Shown here piece after piece: positions 1 through 12,400 of a stretch of 64,000 nt of DNA. The notes under the pieces are model-generated. The model had not been told where the DNA came from. It made no database searches and saw only the letters and a program-made list of their open reading frames with translations. How positions within the stretch are numbered: position 1 is the stretch's first letter; each line of letters starts with the position of its first letter. Made by a program: the position numbers and the translations under genes. The stretch is from Hymenolepis diminuta (Eukaryota > Platyhelminthes > Cestoda > Cyclophyllidea > Hymenolepididae), in assembly GCA_900708905.1 (NCBI GenBank), contig CAADRB010000026.1, forward strand, positions 2,870,120-2,934,119, given 5' to 3'.

Positions 1-468
1 TTTAAAGAACGGTGGGAGAGGAATGAATTCTGAAGATTGAGTTCTTGAAGCCAAAGTTCTCACTTTAACTCGAGTTTTGCCTCTTTTGTCTTAAATACCT
101 TTATAAGTTGTCATTTGACATCACTTCCTTCGTTGGATTTGTACCAGGGATCGGAAGTTCAAGAACTAAAGTCTGCATTTATGTTTAAGTAGATCTCATA
201 TCACAAAGCAATTAAAATTCCACTTATAGCAGAGACAGCACATCCAGAATCGAACGAGTTTAACATGATTATGTTTAGAGAACAGAGTTACAGAGCTATT
301 GGCTGGTAAAAGCCAAAATCGCAGTTAGCGTAAATATACTTAATTCATTTTAACTCATTTAACTTATTCCATAACCACATAGGTGTGACGCTCCATGAAA
401 TTACACTTCTCAAAATATTTTGACGTCATAGCAGTATTGAAGTTCAAAAGAATTTCAGAGTGACGTAC
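1..468. other. left-edge region, no resolved exon
   Basis: The minus-strand MCTP gene should continue here, because its last resolved exon ends in phase 1 at a GTACGT donor (467-468 region) before the short C-terminal tail expected for the family. Several AG acceptors are present, but none gives a tail I can align with confidence. One possibility is an acceptor near 165 followed by about 20 codons to a stop near 110. Otherwise the stretch is AT-rich with no recognised feature. Confidence 0.4.
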
Positions 469-3400
469 CAATAATGCAGAGCACTACTCTTAATGGAACG
501 AAGTAGAGTATTAGTGTGAAAATCACCAGAAAGAAAAGACAAAACCACGTCAACCAAGGCACCTGCCACTCAAACACCCTAAAATTTAAAGATGGCAGTC
601 ATAAAAATTAAGCCTCTGGTCAAATATACCTACTGAAATGGCTGACTGTAACGAACCCTATAGTCTTTTCAATGGCCGAAGCAATCAGATCCATGATTTG
701 AGGTAGATCACCAACTATCTCCATTATGGCATTGAGCTTCTTCTTCCCCTTGTTTGAGTCCTTATGTTCTGAGTTTTGCTAAATAAGAAAGGCTCTGATC
801 AGGTTTATGCTTAAAATATTCACTCTCCTTTTCATAATAAAAGGATAAGCTTTTAGAGTGTATATTGAGAACCTCAGCATACCCTTTCAAGTTCCGTGCT
901 CTCAACGTCGGAAGGAAACTACAAGGGAAACATTCTTGTCAACACTTACGCAAATACAAAAAGACACTTTGCCTTTATTAACTTTGTCAGTCCTAATTCT
1001 AACCGAATAATTGGGTATGGATTTTCTATCTACTCAAAGATGAGCAAAATTTATCTTAGAAGTAATCGATATCTACTGCTTATTAAATTGAATGGTAGTT
1101 TCCTACAATATTTATTGTACGATATGCTAATAGTTGCACTGGGTCGGTGGCACTTTAGTCTCCGAGGTCAGAGGTCACGGGTTAGGTTCCCATCGGTGCA
1201 TATCCAGTGTGTGGAATGGCCAATTGCACTGGTTAAGTCTGGTTAATATAGAGTTGACAGAATTTGAGTCTCTCACAAGGAAGGTTCAATGGTGCCAGAC
1301 TTTGCACAAGATGCGCACTGGAAAACGCTCTCCTAAATGAGCATGGAAATCATTATAATTGTCTTAGTGTTACAATTTGTTAGTAATTTTTAATATATCA
1401 TCGTTCGATAGCGGATACTGAGAACTAATTTGAAATAATATTCTACCATTAGAGTCGAATCAGAAGAAATTCTATACCATTAATACTTTTCCCCTCTTAT
1501 GGGAACCCTATATGCATATATGACGGTTGAAAAGTAACTCCTTATAAAGGTCTCTAGAGAAGTTCGAAATCCGTTATTTGAGTGCGACGGTATTCATTTA
1601 GAATTAAATAAATATATGCTCAGACCGTTAAGAGTTGGAGCGCAAGACTCAAGGACACAGGTTCTATAATGTCTTTCCGATTGGCTGAACAAACTGCTGA
1701 CGAATACCTAATTGTTATTTGAATTTCAAATATAATGTCACGTTATGCGTTATTCTCATATTCCAGTTTAATAATTAAGCTATTTGATCATATAACACGG
1801 AGGTTTACTTCCCGATCATAAACAATAAACTATTAATGATTATTTACTAAATTCGTGACAATTATCAAACCCACATAAAACGCAATACTAAACGCTTATC
1901 CTAATGAATTCAATTTGATCATGCTCCTTAATACTCATAACAATCAGTTAGTTCTCTTTCCTTACATGCAACGATGGCTGTCCGTTTTACTGAAAAGATC
2001 TATTTCAATTTGAACAAGAAAATATATATCTAAATATAATGCTAATTAGCTTTAGATCAACTTTTTCGTTTAGAAGCGAAAAGGTGACCAAAATTCCAAA
2101 TCAATGAGATCATAGTCATTAATTCATCTATTGAGTTTCGTAAACGATATTCATGACTAGCATTAAATTAGTATTCTAGGGGTAACATAATAGCAAACGT
2201 ACCTCATTTTCGAGCGAATATAGCAGTTCTGTATTAATAAGAACATCATTTTCACAGTCAAAGGAAGATTTTAAAGAATCCTTCCTCGGATCGTCAATCA
2301 GTTGAGAATTCCTATTCCCTAATATCCTTGTTCGACTAACCGACGATGCCAAATTACTCGCTCCAACTCCAGCAACACATTTCGCCGAACTTAATACATC
2401 CAAGAGTTGGGGATTCTTGGAGGTTTGACGAAGGGCCAGTATGCCTATTATCATACCGAGGGGGATCATGTAGGGCTGAAAATTCCACACTGCAGTGTTG
2501 TAGCCAATCAGGACGCCAATTGTTAACCAGGGATTCTCCCAGGAGCATACTTCATCCACATATTGAGTGATAACTCTTAGTGGTTTAAAGATCACCTTTA
2601 GTCGCATCACATTTTCTTGCATGGCCTTTAGAATTTAAGCACATAAGAAATATTAATTAGAGAGATAAAAAGCAGGATTGTCATACAGAGGAGCACCGTG
2701 CTTCAGACATTGAGAAGTTAAAAGACGGATTTTAGTTAATAATAAGAGAAGATCATGTATTAATGTAAAAGACATTATATGGAAATCTGATGATCAACTC
2801 ATCGTGCTTATGTAAATAAATGGGAGCTTAGAGCTACAGACTGATTTGAAGATGTCCATCTTTTTCTGTTAGTTGATAAATGTGATAACTGAATGAATTT
2901 TTAAATTTTTGGTAAGTGGGAATAAAGGAAGATCAATAGTTTTCGGTCCGGATAAAAGTCGAGGGGGATAATGAGATGAGAAATTAAGCTTTATCAACGT
3001 GTCAATGGGATCTTACATCTTGATGCAGAAGAAACTCTTGAAAAAAATATCTAAGAACTTTCAGATTCAGATTTCAAATTAATAATTTATAATATAAAAC
3101 ATATTTTAAACCACATAAGGATATCGACATTGACTATATATACCTATATTAAAATAATGACATGATCGTTTCATCAAGCGAAAAAGAACATCTAGACGGA
3201 TAATCAAATGCATTATTCGTAGTTGTTGAATTTCTGTGGACCTGTCAAGATGAAAATATGGTAATGAAAATTTATAAATATTTCCTCTTGAAGAAACTCA
3301 CATTATATTTCACATTTTCTTCCCTCTTCTATTGAAATATTGATTGACATTTAAATCGTCTACTTGAACTAATATGAATATGCACATAATTCGAGTCGGA

Positions 3401-6400
3401 CTGTACTAAGTTTTCGCTATAATAACGAGGACATGTCTTCTCCTCCTTCTTAGTTGAGATATCGGCTTGAAGATCGCAAATGAGCCATATCTGTACTCTA
3501 AAGTTTTCTTTCCACTGTCTCTCTAGCTCATTTCAAATTGATATTCAATAGCCCATGATTTTCTGTTTCACTTCCGGCCATCTAATATTGGGACAAAGCT
3601 GTTATCGAAGTGTTAACTTTAGTAGAGTTGGTCAGTCTTCTCACAAAATGAAAACCATAATAAATCTTACTAATTTAACAAAAACTTTCCAAAATTGATC
3701 TGATCTCGGACCCGAAGATAGTAACAATGTAATCAAATTTATATTAGAGTTCAAATCAAACTCTAAGGAGCCCCAACACGTTTATAATGCCTTTGCTCAT
3801 CTTATCTACTGCACAAGGCTATGGGAGGATTCAAATAAATACAGCTTGTATAAATAACCACCCAATTATATCAATTCGTCAAAAAGCTCTCAATATCATC
3901 CACATCAATTCACCCACAAACCCAGTGATCAAATCATTAAAACTGAGATTTGGAACTTTTAGATATTACAAAATGAATAACACCCTTTATGGGAAAGGGA
4001 ACGATTCAATGCTTCCAGAATTCAAATGGGATAGCGCTCATGCCATGCTGACTATGTTATATACTCCTAGTCGACTCCCTGTTCTACCCAATATTGGACC
4101 GTTTAGCTGTTTCACATAATTAGATGCTGTGTCAGGATCAAAATTTGTAAAAGATATTTGCAGGTGATTAATAATTATAAAACGTCCAATGCCTGATAAG
4201 GTTAGGAATGTGATATTTTAATTATAGGTAAAAATAAACTGTAAAAAATACAGATTGGGTTCAATCGAACTAGTGACTTTTACTTCCTCAATCTCCAGTA
4301 TCTTATCCCTTTATCATATTATAAGTCCTTTTACAACAAAGAGTAAAGAGTAATAACGTCAAACAGTGTAATCGCACTTACATTCTTGTAATCCACGCTA
4401 AGTTTCTGAAATGTTAAAATAATAACTTGATAACAGATATAAAGTAGATTTACGAACCCTCCTTAACCTTATCTTAATGTACCTTGTATTTTTGTGGACG
4501 AATTGGGTGTTTGAGACAAGGCTCAATGGGGTTGAGAGTTCTCCATGCTGCCTTGAACTACACAAAAGTATTATCGGTAACCTGTAGAGATGAATCAGTA
4601 CGTTTAATATTGGGCTCGTCAGAAACTCACGTGATTGTAAACAAAGAAGAACTCGAGTAGAATTGATCCCCGTGATCTCTCCCTCAAATCAGCATTCTTA
4701 AGTGCATACCACGATCTCTCATGATTTCGGATCTGCAAAGTTTCCGGAAAAAAGTAATAAAACCACTTTAGTTATATAAAAATTATAATCCTCAAAAAAC
4801 AATTTCCTTATAATTTATAAAAGTCATTTTATTGCTGAATATTTTTACAATTCATTTATTTAATAATAACAATTATTAAAATAAATAAAGAAGAGTAAAT
4901 TCAAATAAAAATAATATCTCACAAATCAAAGACCTTTTTTTATTTTTTTAATGGAAATATTTTTAGTTTTCTTTTAGGATATTTTTTTAATTATAAAAAT
5001 GACTAACCTTCATCAAAGGAATGGCAACTCGACCGAGAAATTCATCTTTGTATTTCTCATTATCAAAAACCGTGATATAAAGTATGGAGTGTACATCTGT
5101 CACGGGGCTTAAAGTAAAATCAAATACTTCCATTTATTTAATTTATTGATAAAAGCAAGCTAGGACAGCAAATTTAAACAAAACTCACAACACAAATACT
5201 TTATCCCACTTCGGATTGAGTGTTTTCCGTACCGTTTGAGTTTGAACTCGCATGTTAATGAGCTCCAACAGGCAGTATGAATCGCATTTTGTACTCATTT
5301 CGCGAGATGTCAGGCCGCTCGCAGCAATTACTAATTAATGGAAAAGAAAAACTTGACTGAAATAATTAAAAATGAATAAAAAATCACCTTAGTTAGTGAC
5401 AGCTAGGTATTCTTGGCCATAGGAAGGAGTAATTTCTTCGAAATGGAATGACCAATCTCTTAAATTAAGTGGTCAATAAGTTCTGAGAATCGCGGACATG
5501 AACATACTTATTAACCTAGGAAAATTCGGATTTCGGAACATTAGATCATGACCCTGCAAACTACACCCATGAAATAAGAAAAGAAAGATTCTTTGGTTAT
5601 CTTGACTTAATCCACAAATTCTACTTGATCTCTCCTTACTCCCCTCCATATTCAGATATTCCCCGTGGTTACAAATTTTAATTTACTTTCTTTAAATTGA
5701 TCAACAAAGGTAAAGATAAATCAGAAACATTATACCGCTTGTTTTAAAATTATATATGGAGTAAAAGTAGATATACAAATATTCAAGTTTAATGGGACTG
5801 GGAGATAAAAAAAACTATAAAAGCATATACCATTCACCCGGAGATATCCCACGTCAAAGCGATTTTTCAAAGCCATTTTCCAGCCCTAAAAGGTATAATA
5901 GATAACTAAAAGCTCATATTTAACTTTTTTCTGATGTAATTAACAATATTCTGCTATTTTTAAAAGGTCTAGACTATTTTCGTTTGAAAAGCGTTTAAAT
6001 TAATTCAGATCATCAAGAAAATGTTTACAATTATACTTTCACTGTCGGAAATATCTGCTAATTTAAGTTGTAAGTCGAAAGACTCCAAAGATTAATTTGA
6101 AAATAGAAAATTGATACATCTTTTGGTTGATATAAAACTCAATCTCCAAGTGCCTGGCATATCATAAACTCCCTATTGGAAACTTCGATATGAGCATGAT
6201 TGAATTTCCCCGCTGTAGGATTTAATCTGTTTGTTTATTTAAATAGTTATAGCTGAAACAATATAAAAAGATATATTCTAACCAAAACTGGATGTTTGTG
6301 AATAAATCTTAATATGTTACGGGTGATGCGATAGTGTGATTTTGTCGGAGGAGGTTGTCTAATAGACCACTAATAATGATTAAATATGAGGTTCTAATAG

Positions 6401-9400
6401 GAAAATTACATAGTGTTCAATAATTTGAGCATCTATCTCCTCAAGGGAGAGCTCTTCCGGGGTTGTGGTTTCGTTCATCAGTGATGTCCATTCCCCGCTA
6501 GGCTGGGTGGAGGTCCCAGTTTCGTTGAAAGAGAAGAGGCTTCCTCGTGAAGTCCTCTGTTGAAGTGATAGGAAACTATTCGACTCAGCATCACTTTGAC
6601 GATCATTAGAATCCCCTGATGAGATAATATTGATTGCGGGTAAAGGGAGGTAGCTAATAGGCCTTTCAAATTTGGTGAGACCAGTAAGAGTTGCAAGAAC
6701 TAGCAAATGCGGTTTTGGTCGTTTGCCGTTCAATTCTAATTCGATTCGTTGAGTGAAATCGAACGGAAGTCGAGATATGTCTATAAGGGCTCTGAAAATA
6801 TGCAAAACATTAAATTCAATTACGTTGCGAAGATCAAACTATAAAGTCGCTTAGTGATCACTTCATTTGATTATACGAGTTTAAATTTCAACAGGTATTC
6901 TGATAATCCATCACCTTTTAAGACAAATCTTTCGCGAAACGTCGTTTTAGAATCTGAAATTTAGTGAATAACATTCTGCCCTAAAGCTTAGGAATCAATT
7001 TCCTAAGATTCCAAGTGGCGATTCTTAAAATTGAGTTGAAATTCTTGTTCAGGGTTTATCGTTATCTTACTACTTAAGTAACTCATGCTCATTACTCCCA
7101 TCTAACCCCATTTTTGTGTAAATATTCCTACTCTGTTTATTAATTATAATATTAGCTATTTGTCATAATTCTGACTGGTTTAATCCAACAGCATCTTTCA
7201 ATCTGACGTCTGATCGAAAAAATAGTTCCCAATAGTTTCTCTCTTGGTATTTCATTCCTTCCCCTTAGATTCTTAAAGAATTGCTGTGATCTAAAGGTGT
7301 GGTCATCTTCCGTACCTCAGACCTAATGCCTACTTTATGAACTAACAATTATAATGGTGAATGATAATAAGGATTATAAACTCACTCCCCAATCTTCTCA
7401 ATTCCAGCCGCAGGACCTGTGATATTTGGATTTTGGATGCTCATAAGCTGTACCTCAATGAGAGTTTTGGAGTAGTTATTTAGGTTGAAAGTGAATGTTT
7501 GATTCCAAACTGGATCAAAGGTCGATTTCCTAACCTGAGGTGAAAAAAATACTAATTCTAATTTTTCGGTATGAGAAAGAGGAAAAAGTTATATCATACC
7601 ATGGTTCAGTTTAATTATCTCCCTTGTATAATAAAACGACGATCCACCCTCTCTAACCCTCAAACTAGAGCGATTTCATGCTATTAGAGCAAGATATACA
7701 ATTATTTATTGTGTTAGTTGTATAATTTATTTCTGTGTGATTCGGAAGCAATCTCTCACTCATATTTCTTTTGCAAATTCAACCATATCACACATACTCA
7801 AACTAAATAGAGGCAATTGATGTAGAAGCGCATCTCGGTATACATGTCTACCTATGTATTTTGTAGCATGTGGGAGTGATGTATAGCTCATCATATTTGT
7901 GTTGATTTCTCCAATTGACAAAAATTTTGTATTATGTCTGGCATTTAGGAACTCCTCTTTGTTTTTAATTAGCTGTCTGTTCGATATGTGAAACGGACGC
8001 TTAAAATGAGGTCAAATTTTACCTAGATTGAATAAATAAACTTGGGCACTTCTCACTCAACTTTGTGGTACAATGGGCCTGGCAATTTACGGGCCCGGGA
8101 TGATGGGTAAAAGTATCAGAGGTCCACAATAGGAGCATCAAACGTTATATCAGCAGCATTTGCGCCAGCACCTCAGTGGTCAACGTGCTCTTCTACCAAA
8201 TTAGAGGTCATGAGGTTGATGTTCACCGGTGTACATCCAGTAATGTTGTGGATGACCAACTTCACTGATTTAGTATTGTTAACTAGAGGAGTGACAGTAT
8301 GCGATCTAATATAATATCTTCCCTCTATCCAGGTCAAGTGTCATTAATACTTCCCATAATTGATATGAAAGTATCTCAAGTTCATCTACTGTTCAATGTT
8401 AACTAAACACATCGCAGGAAAAAACTGATGACGCAAACAGTAAACACAACCCACAGAGGTGAGATATTTATCCTTCCCCATTTGCAATTGAACTTGAGTG
8501 GAGAGTGGAGTCACATTTTTCGCCATAGTCTGATAGTAAGAAATCAACCTAGCGGCCATCACGCCACGATGCATGGAGTCATACGAATTCTCATCTGTAC
8601 AGCACTTGCCAAGAAATTTCGCCAAGGGGATTGACTGAAGACCACAAGCACTGAGTACATTGATGTAGAGAACAGCAGAGTCAAATTGAGCGACTTGAGG
8701 TCCGGTTATCGGACCGAATTCAAGAGCAGACACTCCACGTAGGAAATGAGGAGGCCAGGTTAAACGTGGTGAGACTATCTCAGTCGCTTTTGTCAAGGGA
8801 TTCGTGATCACAGCTACCTCACCAGGTTGGTTTTCCAGAGGATTCCATCGACGAGCATATATGCTGAGGGTTCGAGTCACAACGTTCAGTTGAAGTAGAC
8901 CCAGGTATCGAGCCTCGAAGATTTGAATTCCACCTTTGAGAGGGCCAATATTGGTTGCACTTGTGCTCGAAAGGTTAAGAACTGAGGAGGATTTCTGCTT
9001 GATGTGTAGCCTAGACTGTAGGAAAGAATACTTAGAAGGGTCATTTAATAAACCGAATCTTTATCGATATGAGTAAGCAATTAAAACATGAGAAGATGTT
9101 CATTTGACATTATCTCAAATACAGGCTTAATTATTTCTTGAGAATATCCTTAACCACTTTCGATATGCCCTAGGAGTCATGTAGACAATCCTCAAATATG
9201 CCGATCATGTTGTATTATTGGGAGTGGCTTCAGCTTATGACACATCTGCTAAGCTTCTTAGAACTTGGGGACAAACAAAACTGAAAGGAGGTTACCGGCG
9301 TGGAACCTTATATTAGATGACCACAAAGGAGACACCAGTCTCAAAATTATTAACCGAAAATGTGCGAAAATTAAATAAAAGGAACAAATCGACGATCTAC

Positions 9401-12400
9401 CTTATAAGAGAAGGAATCATACCAAGAAAAAAGTGACACTTAATATGTAGGAGGTTGAAAGCTTGGAGAAAATGATAAGAAACTTGACGAACCAGTTAGG
9501 TCTCAACATCGTCCCAAAATAGCTGCACATGTGCGGTTAGGTAAAATAAAATGCCATTTGGATTATACCTGCTGACTATATGTTAACCGGTTCTAATATC
9601 CACTGACTAGTAAGAGACGCTACAAACAGTGGTGTACATTCCTGATAAAAGCTCTGTCCTTTGAACGCTATGCTTGACCTAACTCACCATCCTATCTAAT
9701 GTTAACAACCGATTGCGTTCCAACTATTTCAGACGTGTCTGACCTCACCTAATTAATTTCTTAAGGATTAATATTGATTTTATCTATTCTATTCTAACTC
9801 CATCGATTCTTACCACAAATGAGGTGGAATTAAAGATATATAAGGAGAGAGCAAGGTGACGCCGATTCTGTAGCTAATGGAGGAAGTGGATAGATAAGTT
9901 GGATAAAAAGGAGAGAAACATGATATAGTAAGCCAACATGCGGGAAGCTAAATAACTTCAAGGGATTTTGAACATTTCGTAAACTATCTTGGTTATTTTA
10001 TTTATTGGCTTGGACGATGTTGTAATTAAATTAAAGCGACAATGTAATATATAGGGAGTGAGGTGGCTTTCTTTACGTCAAAGACAGTTTATGAATTTAA
10101 AGGTTCTTAATGTAAATAAAAATCCCCTTCAAATAACTGATGTCTGAAGATCAGTTCACGGCCGACCAATGCCATTTTTGCCAAAACTAACTCTGAAGTT
10201 GCCGGGACTAGACTGTGACTTAGCGACCACTTGTGGGAGGTAACTTGCATTTGCTTTGTGGCATTGATTTGTTTGTTGATGTCCTTTCATTATTTCCAGT
10301 TTACTTTATAATACTTGATTAGGAATAGAAGCATATGTTCATTCTGGACCTCCCATCATACTGAGAAATATGCATTTCTTCTCACTTAAAAATGGCTGAT
10401 CGTTGATTTGCATAAAATTACCTTAATTCTCATAATAATACAATACTTCTGCTCATTTTTCTCCGAATGTAACAAGATCGCGTCTCTGAAACTACTGTTT
10501 ACGGTTGTTTATTAGATATAAGAACGGTTAATAAATATGGACGTACCTTGTAAGATCTGCGACTATCCTCCAAAGTGGAGCTTCTATTTGTAACTGGAGA
10601 GGAATTATTGCTGTTATGCAGGCAGACTTGCATTCGCAACATACCAATGGGCCTGGAATGTCCTGGTGACAGAATTTCCAGATGCTTGGAGTAGGTTCTA
10701 GAAGGAATAATATTCTCGTAAATAAAAAATGATTTAATTCAATAATGTTTACAAGTGCTCAGATAAAATTATATTAACAAAAAACCCGTCTTTATGACAA
10801 AAACTTGTGATGGATATGGGTTTAATTGATTTCAATTCACTTCAGAGCACCTGCAAAAATGACTTAAATCGACACATTATTACTGGCAAACAACTCTACC
10901 ACAGTTTGTCACCTGAATAGTCGGCAGAGAATTTTGGAAAAAGTTGTAATAGAATCAGTTGGCCCTGAAATGGACACGTCTTTTTTCCGTGGCCGTAGTG
11001 ATCTACGAATTTATTAGTTCTCATGAGAAATTTCTGTCAAAATTATGTTCCATATGCATAAAAAATTCTCTTTATGTTCCTCCATACCAATTAAATGGTT
11101 GGTAAAATGTAAAGAAATCGGGAAAAAGCTATTGTACTTACACGCCGATAATACAATCGTCCAAAGATAGTTCTGCTTCACCCAGAGTTGAAAATCGTCC
11201 AGTTTTTCTGCTGCAGTACTTCAACTAAAATTTATAATATAAACCTGTTAGGAAGCCTAATCAAACATTTTCGTTGCACTAGGAGGGAACTCGAAAACTT
11301 CATCTCCATTATTTGATTCTACGCCCCCATCCGGATGTGTAAGACCGCTGTGGAGAAGCCGTTGATGCAATTATTGGCTAACGGGACAGCCAATCATTTA
11401 TCACCTATTCAAGCCTCTATAAGTAAATCTGTTTTTGTTAATAAAAGAAGACTATCGTTTGAGCTGTAAGTCTTCCCTTTTTCTCTACTTTGAGTCAGAG
11501 TAGCAGTAAGTTTAATAAAGATGGACCGAGAAATTATTTTAAAAAATCCTTATTCCATTGGAAATACGTGTCGATGTATTGAAAAATGTATGACTATCGT
11601 TTTATTGATTTTGAATAAAGGTACACATTTCTTTTAATTAGGTCGTCTAAGTCTTACCACAATAGGTTGGGATATTTCCACAAGGGGTATTTGGAACGTC
11701 TCCTCCCAAACTTGTTGTGATGATGACGCTTTCATTGTAGTCTTTCCGAGTGTCCACAAATCCTGCTTGATTTTTATACACGTGTTCGTCCCATCTACAA
11801 TGCAGTTAAAAGAAACTAGTCTATTAAACTCATTCGTATTGTCACGTTGTTAATGATTGCACATACTATGTTTTCTGTCTTGTGAAATCGAGAGCTATTT
11901 GGTTTTTATTCGACTTACGCATTACCCATGCAAATTTATAAGGAAAACTCATTCAAATAGAATATAATATGTTCGTTTGATAAGCTAGTAAACATTATAT
12001 TAGTGGGACAAATTATTGCATAGCCTTAAGATCTAAATTTTGGGGAAAGAATAGTTAGATTTGGTTCATGAATTTTCAGATTGTTCTTTTGTTCACTACT
12101 GAGTTCAAATTGAGGAACCTGTAATGGCATTTTTCTCTACTTTCGGATATTAACTAACTTTTTTGTCTTCAAATATCAAAATCCAAAATGCATCACCTCA
12201 AAAGTCTCCCAAAGATTGACTAAGATTGCATTGGGGATAATATTCCAGCATATGTTGGCTGAATCATTCTTGTCAATTTCAAGGCTAGAATCATCCATAA
12301 ATTTGATGTCGTTTGTGCTTGTCTGACGGTAGAAGACATTGCTTTTCTTTCTGCAAACATTTTCACACACTTGGCAATGTTTACTTTTAAAAATTCTTCT

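Noticed and set aside
3787..4119. 110-codon plus-strand open frame in an MCTP intron
   Set aside because: No family similarity, no splice or promoter context that I can see, and this length can arise by chance in 64 kb of six frames.
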